Under the pieces are notes generated by a model. It made no database searches. It worked only from the letters and a program-made list of their open reading frames with translations, and was not told where the DNA came from. Of a stretch of DNA of 64,000 nt, positions 36,916 through 44,901 are shown piece by piece. Source of the DNA: Nannocystis exedens (GTDB taxonomy: Bacteria; Myxococcota_A; Polyangia; Nannocystales; Nannocystaceae). The translations under genes and the position numbers were made by a program. The stretch covers positions 10,502,001-10,566,000 of the forward strand of contig NZ_NETK01000001.1 in assembly GCF_002343915.1 (NCBI RefSeq). The letters are read 5' to 3'. Numbering within the stretch: position 1 is the first letter of the stretch; every line of letters begins with the position of its first letter.

Positions 36916-37920
36916 TCAGAGGGCGCCGCGCAGCAGGGCGTCCATCACGGCTTTCTGGACGTGCAGGCGGTTCTCGGCCTCGTCGATGTGGATCGCGCGC
37001 GGCGAGTCGAGGACCTCGTCGGTGACCTTGACGTTGCGGCGGACCGGGAGGCAGTGGCTAAACAGGGCGTTCGGGGTCATCGCCATCTTGGCGGCGTCGA
37101 CCATGAAGCGCCGGCTGGCCTCGCGGATCGGCTTCTCCTCGTCCCAGCGGCCGAAGTAGGGCAGCGCGCCCCAGCTCTTGGCGTAGACGATGTCGGCGCC
37201 GCGGTAGCCCTGCTCGATGTCGTGGGTGACGGTGAGGGTGCTGCCGGCGGCCCTGGTGTACTCGGCGGCGGCGTCCATGTAGCGCCGGTCGAGCACGTAC
37301 TCGGGGCTGGGACACAGGAGGGTGACGTCCATGCCGAGCTTGGCGGCGATGATCAGGGCCGAGTTGGCGACCGCGGTGTTGAGCGGCTTGGGGTGGTACG
37401 TCCACGTCAGGCACATCTTCTTGCCCGCGAGGTCGCCGAGCTTCTCCTGCAGCGTCAGCGCCAGCGCGAGCTCCTGACACGGGTGCGTGATCGTCTCCAT
37501 GTTGATCACGGGCACGGTGGCGTGGCGCGCGAACGACTGGATGACGCGGTCCTCGCGGTCGACCTCCCAGCGCTGGAACTTGGGGAAGGCGCGCACGGCG
37601 ATGGCGTCGACGTAGCGCGAGAGCACCCGCGCGACCTCGCGGACGTGCTCCTCGGGCTCGCCGTCCATCACGACGCCGTCGTCGAACTCGATCGGCCAGG
37701 CGCCCTTGCCCGGCTCGAGCACGATGGCCTTGCCGCCGAGCTGGTGCATGCCGAGCTCGAAGCTGGTGCGCGTGCGCAGCGACGGGTTGAAGAAGACCAG
37801 GGCGATCGACTTGCCGGCCAGAGTCTGCGCGTGCGGCCCGGCCTTGAAGGCGCGCGCGGCGGCGAGGAGCGCTTCGATCTCGGCGCGGCTGTAGTCGAGG
37901 GTCGAGAGGAAGTGGCGCAC
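36916..37920 (-). CDS. argF': N-acetylornithine carbamoyltransferase (AOTCase)
   Basis: A 334-residue enzyme started at GTG 37920, with AGAGGAG six bases upstream. The carbamoyl-phosphate motif is NPSLRTRTSFELG (residues 45-57). Features match acetylornithine, not ornithine, carbamoyltransferases: GKGAWPIEFDDGVVMDG followed by a Glu-rich loop (residues about 88-91, where the Xanthomonas enzyme has specificity residue Glu92), INMETITHPCQELA in place of the OTCase HP.Q context, TWTYHPKPLNTAVANSA, SHCLPVRRNVKVTD, and the terminus DEAENRLHVQKAVMDALL. It is the first gene of argF'-argG-argE-argB-argC-argH. Product: N-acetylcitrulline. The assignment is by remembered family motifs, not alignment, but the matches are dense. 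Confidence 0.93.
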   Translation of the reverse strand: MRHFLSTLDYSRAEIEALLAAARAFKAGPHAQTLAGKSIALVFFNPSLRTRTSFELGMHQLGGKAIVLEPGKGAWPIEFDDGVVMDGEPEEHVREVARVLSRYVDAIAVRAFPKFQRWEVDREDRVIQSFARHATVPVINMETITHPCQELALALTLQEKLGDLAGKKMCLTWTYHPKPLNTAVANSALIIAAKLGMDVTLLCPSPEYVLDRRYMDAAAEYTRAAGSTLTVTHDIEQGYRGADIVYAKSWGALPYFGRWDEEKPIREASRRFMVDAAKMAMTPNALFSHCLPVRRNVKVTDEVLDSPRAIHIDEAENRLHVQKAVMDALLRGAL

Positions 37921-38270
37921 GCGCGCTCCTCTAGCACAGGGGGGCGTGCGGCCAAATAGGCGCGGGGGCCGACGTGCGGCGCGGGCGATCGAGCGATTGT
38001 GAACTTCCTCTCGCGTTCGCGGCGGGCTGGCCCGTCGCGGCGGCGTGGGCCTCGCCGGGCCGGCGGGGCGCTCGCCCCCGGCGGCGCGGTGCTGGTGATT
38101 CGGGACAGGTCCTTTGGGGCATGTCGCAGGAGACATGCGGGGCGCTGAACGGGCGATGGTTCGGCTCGTGATCGAGGGACCACCGCCGGTGCATCGGCGG
38201 TGCCGGCTGGGGGGGGAGCGCATGAGGAACCACGACGAGCGCAGTTCTTTTTTAAGAGGAAAGACTGGAC
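37921..38270. other. Divergent promoter region of the arg operon and tetR
   Basis: Contains the arg operon leader (AGAGGAG near 37927-37933 on the minus strand). A repeat-family cluster lies at about 38102-38141 (TTCGGGACAGGTCCTTTGGGGCATGTCGCAGGAGACATG). A perfect stem CACCGCCG (38181-38188) / CGGCGGTG (38195-38202) with a GTGCAT loop follows, and an AT-rich patch CTTTTTTAAGAGGAAAG lies at about 38247-38263. The patch is the best promoter candidate for tetR. No ARG-box consensus is visible. Confidence 0.45.
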
Positions 38271-38314
38271 GACCGACCGCGGGTCGGTCACTATACAGAC
38301 CGGCGGTCGGTCTG
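38271..38314. promoter_or_regulatory. Paired palindromic operators upstream of the TetR gene
   Basis: GACCGACC-GCG-GGTCGGTC (38271-38289) is a perfect 8+3+8 palindrome. Fourteen bases centre-to-edge further, CAGACCG-GCGGT-CGGTCTG (38296-38314) is a second inverted repeat sharing the GACCG/CGGTC half sites. A possible -10 (CTATAC, 38291-38296) lies between them, and the second ends just before GAGGAG and the ATG at 38322. This is the expected layout for autorepression by the adjacent TetR protein. Confidence 0.75.
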
Positions 38315-38321
38315 AGGAGAG

Positions 38322-39026
38322 ATGGCGCGGATCATCAAAAAACCCGAGGTACGGCGGGGGGAGCTGCTCGATTGCGCGCAGGCGCTGTTCTTCGAGCGCG
38401 GATACGAGCGCACGACGATGAACGACATCCTCGCGCGGGCAGGGGTGTCAAAAGGCGGCTTCTATCACCACTTCGAATCGAAGGAGCAGCTGCTCGCGGC
38501 GCTGGCGGCCCGGACGGCGCAGGCGACGGTGGCCCGATTCGACGACGTGCTGGCGGCGCCGGGGCTGGACGCGCTGGCGCGGCTGAACGCGTTCTTCGCC
38601 CGGGCGCGCGAGATCAAGGTGGCGGAGGCGCCGGCGCTGCGCGCCACCTACGATTCGCTGTTCAGGCCGGAGAACACGGTGCTGTACCTGCGGATCCACG
38701 CGGCGGTCAATCCGGTGATCGCGCCGGTGCTGGCGCGGATCCTCGAGCAGGGGCGCGACGAGGGGGTGTTCGACGTACCGGACCCGCTGGCGGCGGCCGA
38801 GATCGTGCTGCAGCTCGGTACGACGATTCAGGGGGCGATGGGCCGGGCGCTGGCGGCCGTCGGGACCGACGACGCAGAGGCGGCGATCCAGGCGCTCGAG
38901 GCCCGCTTGCGGTTCCACGGGCTGGCGGTCGAGCGGATCCTCGGATTGCCGCCAGGGAGCATCCGCTTCATCGAGCCGGACACGGTGGCGGCGGTGATCG
39001 CCGATGGGAGGATTTTACAAAGATGA
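38322..39026 (+). CDS. TetR-family transcriptional regulator
   Basis: A 234-residue repressor. The N-terminal helix-turn-helix domain is complete: RRGELLDCAQALFFERGYERTTMNDILARAGVSKGGFYHHFESKEQLLAAL, with recognition helix GVSKGGFYHHF. The ligand domain (residues 70-234) is helical and not assignable to a ligand. ATG 38322 follows GAGGAG. Two palindromes directly upstream are likely its operators. The stop overlaps the start of the methyltransferase gene (ATGA, 39023-39026), so the two are translated together, and the methyltransferase may act on or export the inducing compound's pathway. Confidence 0.93.
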   Translation: MARIIKKPEVRRGELLDCAQALFFERGYERTTMNDILARAGVSKGGFYHHFESKEQLLAALAARTAQATVARFDDVLAAPGLDALARLNAFFARAREIKVAEAPALRATYDSLFRPENTVLYLRIHAAVNPVIAPVLARILEQGRDEGVFDVPDPLAAAEIVLQLGTTIQGAMGRALAAVGTDDAEAAIQALEARLRFHGLAVERILGLPPGSIRFIEPDTVAAVIADGRILQR

Positions 39027-39853
39027 CCCCGGAGAAAGTGACGCTGACGGCCGAGAAGGAGACGCTGCTGATCACGCTGTGCGCGAAGGCGGGCGAGAGC
39101 CGGCTGCCGGACTCGCTGCTGCGCGACGAATACGCGGCCCGGGCGGTGGAGCGCATCGACTACGACTTCAAAAAATTGAAGGTCGACCGCAACCTGATGA
39201 TCGGGGTGTCGATGCGGGCGCACATCTTCGACGGGTGGACGCGCGAATTCCTGGCGCGGCATCCGGCGGCGACGGTGCTGCACATGGGGTGCGGGCTCGA
39301 TACGCGCGTATTTCGTGTGGATCCGGGGCCGGGAGTGCGCTGGTTCGATGTCGACTACCCGGAGGTGATCGCGCTGCGGGAGCGGCTGTATCCGGCGCGG
39401 GAGGGGTATGCGATGATCCCGACGTCGGTGACGGGGCCGGGGTGGATCGAGGAAATTCCAGCGGACCGGCCGACGCTGATCCTGGCGGAGGGGCTGATGA
39501 TGTACGTGGGGGTGGAGGCGGTGCCGCGCCTGGTTTCGCGGTTGCTCGAGCATTTCGCGCACGGGGAGCTGGCGTTCGACGGGTTCAGCAAGCGCGGGGC
39601 GCGGATGATCCTGCGCCACCAGGCGGTCAAGGCGACGGGGGCGTCGATGCACTGGACGATCGAGGAGCCGCGCGCGCTCGAGCGGGAATTTCCGAAGTTG
39701 CGATTGATCGATGATTATTACGCGTACGATCCGCGGGGGTACGATCCGCGGCAGGTGGCGCGATTGTCATGGGCGGCGCGCGTGGCGGTGAAGCTGTTCA
39801 CGCGGATCCCGGCGCTGGGGCGGATCAGTCGATTGCTGCGGTATCGGTTTTGA
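39023..39853 (+). CDS. SAM-dependent methyltransferase, LCMT/COG3315 type
   Basis: A 276-residue protein coupled to tetR by a 4-base overlap. The SAM-binding motif TVLHMGCGLDTRVFRVDPG lies near residues 87-105, followed by the acidic strand end WFDVDYPEVIALRERL and LILAEGLMMYVG, which are hallmarks of leucine-carboxyl-methyltransferase-like enzymes (the group annotated as O-methyltransferases of polyketide synthesis). The N-terminus LTAEKETLLITLCAKAGES is also typical. Substrate unknown. Bases here are slightly less GC-rich than the arg operon (several TTT, ATT codons), hinting at a separate origin. Confidence 0.88.
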   Translation: MTPEKVTLTAEKETLLITLCAKAGESRLPDSLLRDEYAARAVERIDYDFKKLKVDRNLMIGVSMRAHIFDGWTREFLARHPAATVLHMGCGLDTRVFRVDPGPGVRWFDVDYPEVIALRERLYPAREGYAMIPTSVTGPGWIEEIPADRPTLILAEGLMMYVGVEAVPRLVSRLLEHFAHGELAFDGFSKRGARMILRHQAVKATGASMHWTIEEPRALEREFPKLRLIDDYYAYDPRGYDPRQVARLSWAARVAVKLFTRIPALGRISRLLRYRF

Positions 39854-39891
39854 GGCGGGCGTGCGATGCTGGATCGACGGGGAGAAGGTCG

Positions 39892-40376
39892 ATGGGACGG
39901 CGGCTTCGAGCGGCGACGGGGTGGCTGGGTGGGGTGTTGCTGTGGGCCTGTTCACCTGGCAAGCCCGACGGCTCGACCGGGGGGCGAGCCGGCGCCCACG
40001 TCGACGGGTGAGACGAGTTCGTCCTCGGCGGCGACCGGTTCGAGCACCGGCGTCGAGCCCACGTCCGCTTCATCCTCTGCGAGCGACGGAGCGGGGGGCT
40101 CTTCTGGGCATGGAGCTGCGCTACCCGGCGGAGGAGGACTGGGCCGCGCTGGCGCCGATCGACGGGGTGGGGCCGCGGATGTCGCTGAAGCGGGTCCAGT
40201 CGGGGCAGGCTCGCCGGCATCACCTCGACCTGTATGCGGAGGATCGGGCGGCGGAGGTCGAGCGCCTGCTCGCGCTCGGGGCTCGGCGCGTGGAGGGGTG
40301 GGATTACGAAGAGGGCGCCGATTACGTGGTGCTGTGCGACCCGGACGGGAATCGCTTCTGCGTGGTGCAGACCTGA
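39892..40376 (+). pseudogene. Chimeric remnant: lipoprotein start joined to a glyoxalase-like tail
   Basis: Three frames contribute. ATG 39892 starts MGRRLRAATGWLGG, a signal peptide with lipobox LLWAC and then SPGKPDGSTGG, ending at 40011. A second frame continues a Ser/Thr linker (EPAPTSTGETSSSSAATGSS, about 39988-40100) typical of local lipoproteins. From ATG 40110 a third frame encodes 88 residues of a VOC/glyoxalase_6 domain: GPRMSLKRVQSG, HHLDLYAEDRAAEVERLLALGAR, YVVLCDPDGNRFCVVQT. The N-terminal half of the VOC fold is missing. The simplest reading is a lipoprotein gene and a glyoxalase gene joined by a deletion and then decayed. The 88-residue part could still be translated. Confidence 0.65.
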
Positions 40377-40386
40377 GCGCGGCAAC

Positions 40387-41238
40387 TCAGGCCGGGTGAA
40401 AGTTCGCCGGCACCTGGGGGTTGCGGACCCATCCCTGACCGTCGTGGACGACGAGCGGGGGGTACTTGTCGTGGATGAGGCTGACGTGGGTGACGAGCCC
40501 GCCGGCGTCGCCGAGCCAGAGGTGGAGCATGCAGGCGGGCGGCTCCATCGCGAGAGCGAGCCGGTGCGCCGGGGGGAGGTCGAGCGCGAGCTGGTGCCTG
40601 GTGGACGGACAGGTGCAGGCCACGGTGCCCGCGAATCGGCGCACGATCGGGCGGTGAAGGTGGCCGCAGACGACGCGCTCGACCTGCGCGTGCCGCCGGA
40701 GCACGGCCGCGAGTCCGTCGCTGCCGTCGAGCCCGAAGGCGTCCATCAGCGCGAGGCCGCTCGCAAACGGGGGGTGATGCATGGCGACGAGCGTCGGACG
40801 CTGCGGCTGCTCGGCGAGGCGAGCGTCGAGCCAGGCGAGCCGCTCGCCACACAGCCGACCTCCGGGCTCGCCCGGAATGTGGGTGTCGAGCGCGACGAGC
40901 CGCACCGGCCCGTCGTCGACGGTGTACTGCAGAAAGCCGGCGCGCGGCAGGTACGAATGATCGGCGAACACGCGGCGGAGGTTGTCGCGATGGTCGTGGT
41001 TGCCGGGCAGCAGGTACACGGGCATCCGCAGCGGCGCGAGCAGCTCGCGCAGCCGCTCGTACTCGCCGACCTCGCCGCGATCGACGAGGTCGCCGGTGAT
41101 GACGACGAGGTCGGGCCGAGCCTGGAGACGATTCAGGTGCGCGACGGCGCGGGCCAGGTGCTCGGACGTGTGAAGGACGACGTCTTCGGGGCCCTCGGGC
41201 GTGCTGACGTGGGTGTCGCTGAGCTGGGCGATGAGCAT
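40387..41238 (-). CDS. Metallophosphoesterase, CpdA/Icc-like cyclic-nucleotide phosphodiesterase
   Basis: A 283-residue cytoplasmic enzyme with the full set of dinuclear metal motifs: QLSDTHVS (residues 5-12), VITGDLVDRGEVGEY, LLPGNHDHRDNL, VAMHHPPFASG and VVCGHLHRPIV. Order and spacing match the class III cyclic-nucleotide phosphodiesterase group containing CpdA, which hydrolyses 3',5'-cAMP. Other phosphoesters are possible. ATG 41238 begins MLIAQLSDTH, as is usual. It is divergent from the sigma factor gene; 276 bases lie between them. Confidence 0.88.
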   Translation of the reverse strand: MLIAQLSDTHVSTPEGPEDVVLHTSEHLARAVAHLNRLQARPDLVVITGDLVDRGEVGEYERLRELLAPLRMPVYLLPGNHDHRDNLRRVFADHSYLPRAGFLQYTVDDGPVRLVALDTHIPGEPGGRLCGERLAWLDARLAEQPQRPTLVAMHHPPFASGLALMDAFGLDGSDGLAAVLRRHAQVERVVCGHLHRPIVRRFAGTVACTCPSTRHQLALDLPPAHRLALAMEPPACMLHLWLGDAGGLVTHVSLIHDKYPPLVVHDGQGWVRNPQVPANFHPA

Positions 41239-41514
41239 GTTCCCTCACCGGCGCGCGGCCGGTGCTCGCATGATAGCGCACGTACAGTGTTGCAAGGCCC
41301 GCTATCGGGCCGCTCGAAGCCGCCGGGCCGCCGGCCTCCCAATTGGCGGAGGCTCCCGAAGGCCCACCGCCGGGGGCGGCTCGGCGATTTTCTTGCTACG
41401 TTGCCGGATCGGACGCATGGTCGATTTCCCGCGGGCAATGGTCGTCGTTTGCACTCGCCAGGCGCCCAAACAATGGGCGGTCGCGGCGTCACGATCGTGC
41501 GAGGCTGAGGTCGG

Positions 41515-42159
41515 ATGACGGAGACGAGTGACGAGGCGCTGCTCCACGCGTGGATCGACGGGGACGCGGCGGCGGGCAAGCAGCTGGTGACGCGGCATTA
41601 CCGGCGGATCTTGCTGTTCTTCTACTCCAAGGTCGGGCCCGAGCTCGGCCGCGACCTGACGCAGGCGACCTTCGAGACGCTGTGCGCCAAGAAGGTGGTC
41701 TTTCGCGGCGAGTCGTCGGTGCTGACCTACCTGTTCGGCATCGCCCGGTGGAAGCTCGTTCACCACCTGAGGACTCGACGGCTGCACGACGAGCGTTTCG
41801 AGCCGCTCGAGCACTCGGTCGAGCTGCCGGAGGTCGACCGCTCGATCACCTCGCTGTTCATGGGCCGGCAGCGCGAGGCGCTGCTCGTCCGCGCCCTGCG
41901 CTCGCTGCCCCTCGACGACCAGATCGTGCTCGAGCTCAAGGAGTACGAGGGGATGACGTCGCGCCAGCTGGCCGAAATCTACGAGGTGGGCCGCGACACC
42001 ATGTCGAGCCGGATCAACCGCGCGCGCCAGCGATTGACGGTGGCGGTGCAGCGCGCGGCCGAGTCGGTGCAGCTGATCGACTCGACGCTCACGGGGCTCG
42101 ACGAGTGCATGCGAGAGATCCGTCAACGCCTCGATGGCGCAGCGCGAAGCGCCCGCTGA
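41515..42159 (+). CDS. ECF-type sigma-70 family RNA polymerase sigma factor
   Basis: A 214-residue protein. Region 2 is seen in HYRRILLFFYSKVGPELGRDLTQATFETL followed by VLTYLFGIARWKLVHHLR. Region 4 is seen in LPLDDQIVLELKEYEGMTSRQLAEIYEVGRDTMSSRINRARQRL, a helix-turn-helix for the -35 element. The usual anti-sigma gene is absent. Instead the convergent neighbour, 27 bases past the stop, is a membrane-spanning Ser/Thr kinase, so control by phosphorylation is a reasonable but unproven idea. ATG 41515 follows GAGGTCGG. Confidence 0.88.
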   Translation: MTETSDEALLHAWIDGDAAAGKQLVTRHYRRILLFFYSKVGPELGRDLTQATFETLCAKKVVFRGESSVLTYLFGIARWKLVHHLRTRRLHDERFEPLEHSVELPEVDRSITSLFMGRQREALLVRALRSLPLDDQIVLELKEYEGMTSRQLAEIYEVGRDTMSSRINRARQRLTVAVQRAAESVQLIDSTLTGLDECMREIRQRLDGAARSAR

Positions 42160-42186
42160 GCTTCGAGAGCAAGTCGACGGCGCGGC

Positions 42187-44832
42187 TCAACAGCCCGGCC
42201 CGGCGAACACGGGGACCGCGCCGCATTCGTGCGCGGCGTAGTAATCCCCGGGCGTCTCGTCGTCGCCGATGTCCTCGGTCGTGCCGTAGCCGAGCTGACC
42301 CTCGGAGTTGCTGCCCCAGCAGCGCACGGTGCCGTCGACCGCGAGCACGCAGGTGTGCGAGTAACCCAGCGCGATCTTGACGACCGGATCGATCTGTCCG
42401 TCGTGGTCGAGGTCGCCGACGTCGACCACGCCGCCGTTGCCCATCGCCGCGTAGGCCTCCGCGGGCGTGAGGTGGTGGCCGATGCTCCAGTGGCCGGTGG
42501 TGTCCCTGAGCCCCGGCCCGTAGCCCAGGCTGCCGCGGATGCCCCAGCCCCAGCAGCGCACGCGGCCGGCGTCGTCGAGGACGCAGGCGCGCTTGCGGCC
42601 CATTCGCAGGTCGACCACCCGGGCGCCGTCGAGGTCCCCGAGCTCGACGGCGCGGAGCGGGCGCGGCACCAGGCAGCCGACGCCGTGGCTGCCCTCGTCG
42701 CACGCGGCGATCCGGTCGAAGCGCTCGCCGAGCGCGCCGTCGTCGTTGCCTCCCCAACACCGCACCTCGCCCGCCACGCTCAGCACGCACGCCCAGCCGC
42801 CGTTCATGCGCACGGCGGCCACCTCGAAGCCGGCGAGGCCCTCGACGTCGAGCTCGGGCGTGTTCGGCGTGCGACCGCGGGTGCCGTCGCCGACACCGTC
42901 TCCGGCGTAGCGGTTCACGGGCCAGCCGGTGCCGAGCTGGAGGTTGCGGTTGCCGCCCCAGCAGCGCACGGCGCCGTCGTCGAGCCGCGCGCACACGTTG
43001 CTGATGCCGAGCGACAGCTCGCGCACGCCGACGTCACCGAGGTCGATCGGCTCCGCGGGGGGCTCGGCGCGCGGCTCGGTGTCGCCGCGGCCGAGCTGTC
43101 CGTGGCTGTTGCTCCCCCAGCAGTACACGCCGGGTCGCTCGGGGTCGGCGCCTGCCAGCGCGCATGTGCTCGACTCGTTGGCGGTGATGGTGCGGACGGG
43201 AGGCAAGGCCAGCGGCGGGAGCCGGGCCGGGACCTCGTCGTACGCGTCGCCCCAGTGCGTCACGCCGGGGCCGAGGCCGAGCTGCTCGCTCTCGTCGCCG
43301 CCCCAGCAGCGGGCGGTGTCGTCGTCGAGGACGGCGCACACGTGCGGGGCGAGGAACTCGAGGCCGATCTGCCGCGCGCGGCGGGGCCCGAGGTCGATGG
43401 GCGGGACGTCGCAGGGCCGCTCGTCGTCGCCGATGTGACCGACGTGATCGGGCTGCGCCAGATGAGCCCCCTGTCGGCCCCAGCAGCGCACGTGGCCGCT
43501 GCGGGTGAGGGCGCAGGTGTAGGAGTTGCCGGCGCGCAGGTCGACCACCTCCGAGTCACTGCAATCGGCCTCACAGCCGTCGGCGGGGGCGGTGTTGCCG
43601 TCGTCGCACTGCTCGTCGGCGTCGACGCGGCCGTCGCCGCAGCGGGGGGCGGCGAGGACGGCGAGGCGCTCGCCGTCCTCGCCCCGTTCGAGCGCGCTCG
43701 TGGGCGGCGGCGGTTCCGAATGATCGACATCCCGGCGCGAGACCTCGAACGCTGCGACACCGAAGCCCATCATCAACACGATAGTTCCGGCCAGCGGGGC
43801 GGCGCGCCGGCGCGACGGCGAGCGGCCCCCGATCTCACGCAACGCCGCGAGCATCACCGCCATGCCGGCGAAGCGCTGCTCCGGTCGTTTGTGACAGGCG
43901 CGGTCGAGCCAGCGGCGGAGCTCCGCCTCGGCGCGCGCCGGCAGGCCGAGCCCGCGTACGCGCGGCAGCGGCAGCATCAGGTGCTGGTACATCAGCTCGG
44001 CCGGGGTCGCCCCGGGGAACGGACGCTGCCCGGTGAGCACGAAGTACGCCACGCACCCGAGGCTGTAGACGTCGGAGCGGGCGTCGGCCTCCTCGCCGCG
44101 GAACTGCTCGGGGCTCATGTACGCCGGGCTGCCGATGACCACGCCGGTGCGCGTCAGCTCGGTCGACTCGTCGACGCGGAGCAGCCCGCGCGCCATGCCA
44201 AAGTCGATGAGCTTGCAACGATCGCTGCCGTCGTCGCGCGTACCCACCATCACGTTGGACGGCTTGAGGTCGCGGTGGACGACCCCGCGCTCGTGCGCGC
44301 AAACCAGCGCCTCGGCGAGCTGGATCAGCACCGCCCGCGCGCGGCTCCACGGCAGCGGCCCGGACCACTCGACCTCCTCGGACAGGGTGCGCCCGGCGAG
44401 CCGCTCCATCACCAGGTACACGAGGCCGTCCTCGGTCTCGCCGACGTCGTGGATGTCGACGACGCCGGGGTGGCGCACCGCGGCCGCGAGCCGGCCCTCG
44501 CGCAAGAAGCGGCGACGAACCAGCGGATCGGCGGCGAGCTCGTCGCGCAGCAGCTTGACGGCGACCTCTTTGCGGAGGCCGACGTGCTCGGCGCACCAGA
44601 TCTCGCCGACGCCGCCGCGACCGAGGCGATGCAGCAGGCGATAGCGCCCGGCGATCGTGGCCGTCTCGCGCGCGGGGGCAGGCGCGAAGCCGCCGGGCCG
44701 GACGCGCTCGACCAACTCGGCGCACCAGCCGTCGACCTGCGACCCCTCCGGGGCTTCGCGGGCCGGCAAGGCAGCCGAGGCGTCCTCTGCAGGGTCCCGC
44801 CACGTCGACGGATCGCTCATCGTGCTCGACAT
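42187..44832 (-). CDS. Receptor-type Ser/Thr kinase with DUF4215 and RCC1 repeats
   Basis: An 881-residue membrane protein. Kinase domain, residues about 62-330: GRGGVGEIWCAEH (P-loop), VAVKLL (Lys), CAHERGVVHRDLKPSNVMV (catalytic loop), KLIDFGMARG and IGSPAYMSPEQF. A membrane helix near 345-368 (PLAGTIVLMMGFGVAAF) is followed outside by one DUF4215 unit (CGDGRVDADEQCDDGN) and then about six RCC1-type blades, each ending in a form of C.L...G.V.CWG (for example CALTRSGHVRCWGRQG, CVLDDAGRVRCWGWG). The kinase should sense an external ligand through the propeller. Start: ATG 44832, or 44820 (MSDPS). It converges on the ECF sigma gene. Parts are known; this combination is seen in Nannocystaceae relatives but its ligands are unknown. 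Confidence 0.92.
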   Translation of the reverse strand: MSSTMSDPSTWRDPAEDASAALPAREAPEGSQVDGWCAELVERVRPGGFAPAPARETATIAGRYRLLHRLGRGGVGEIWCAEHVGLRKEVAVKLLRDELAADPLVRRRFLREGRLAAAVRHPGVVDIHDVGETEDGLVYLVMERLAGRTLSEEVEWSGPLPWSRARAVLIQLAEALVCAHERGVVHRDLKPSNVMVGTRDDGSDRCKLIDFGMARGLLRVDESTELTRTGVVIGSPAYMSPEQFRGEEADARSDVYSLGCVAYFVLTGQRPFPGATPAELMYQHLMLPLPRVRGLGLPARAEAELRRWLDRACHKRPEQRFAGMAVMLAALREIGGRSPSRRRAAPLAGTIVLMMGFGVAAFEVSRRDVDHSEPPPPTSALERGEDGERLAVLAAPRCGDGRVDADEQCDDGNTAPADGCEADCSDSEVVDLRAGNSYTCALTRSGHVRCWGRQGAHLAQPDHVGHIGDDERPCDVPPIDLGPRRARQIGLEFLAPHVCAVLDDDTARCWGGDESEQLGLGPGVTHWGDAYDEVPARLPPLALPPVRTITANESSTCALAGADPERPGVYCWGSNSHGQLGRGDTEPRAEPPAEPIDLGDVGVRELSLGISNVCARLDDGAVRCWGGNRNLQLGTGWPVNRYAGDGVGDGTRGRTPNTPELDVEGLAGFEVAAVRMNGGWACVLSVAGEVRCWGGNDDGALGERFDRIAACDEGSHGVGCLVPRPLRAVELGDLDGARVVDLRMGRKRACVLDDAGRVRCWGWGIRGSLGYGPGLRDTTGHWSIGHHLTPAEAYAAMGNGGVVDVGDLDHDGQIDPVVKIALGYSHTCVLAVDGTVRCWGSNSEGQLGYGTTEDIGDDETPGDYYAAHECGAVPVFAGPGC

Positions 44833-44901
44833 GAGCCTATCACCGGGGGGGCTCGGGCTCGAGTCGACCGCGCGGCCGCTCGAGCCCGGCCCGAGCGCGA
44901 A

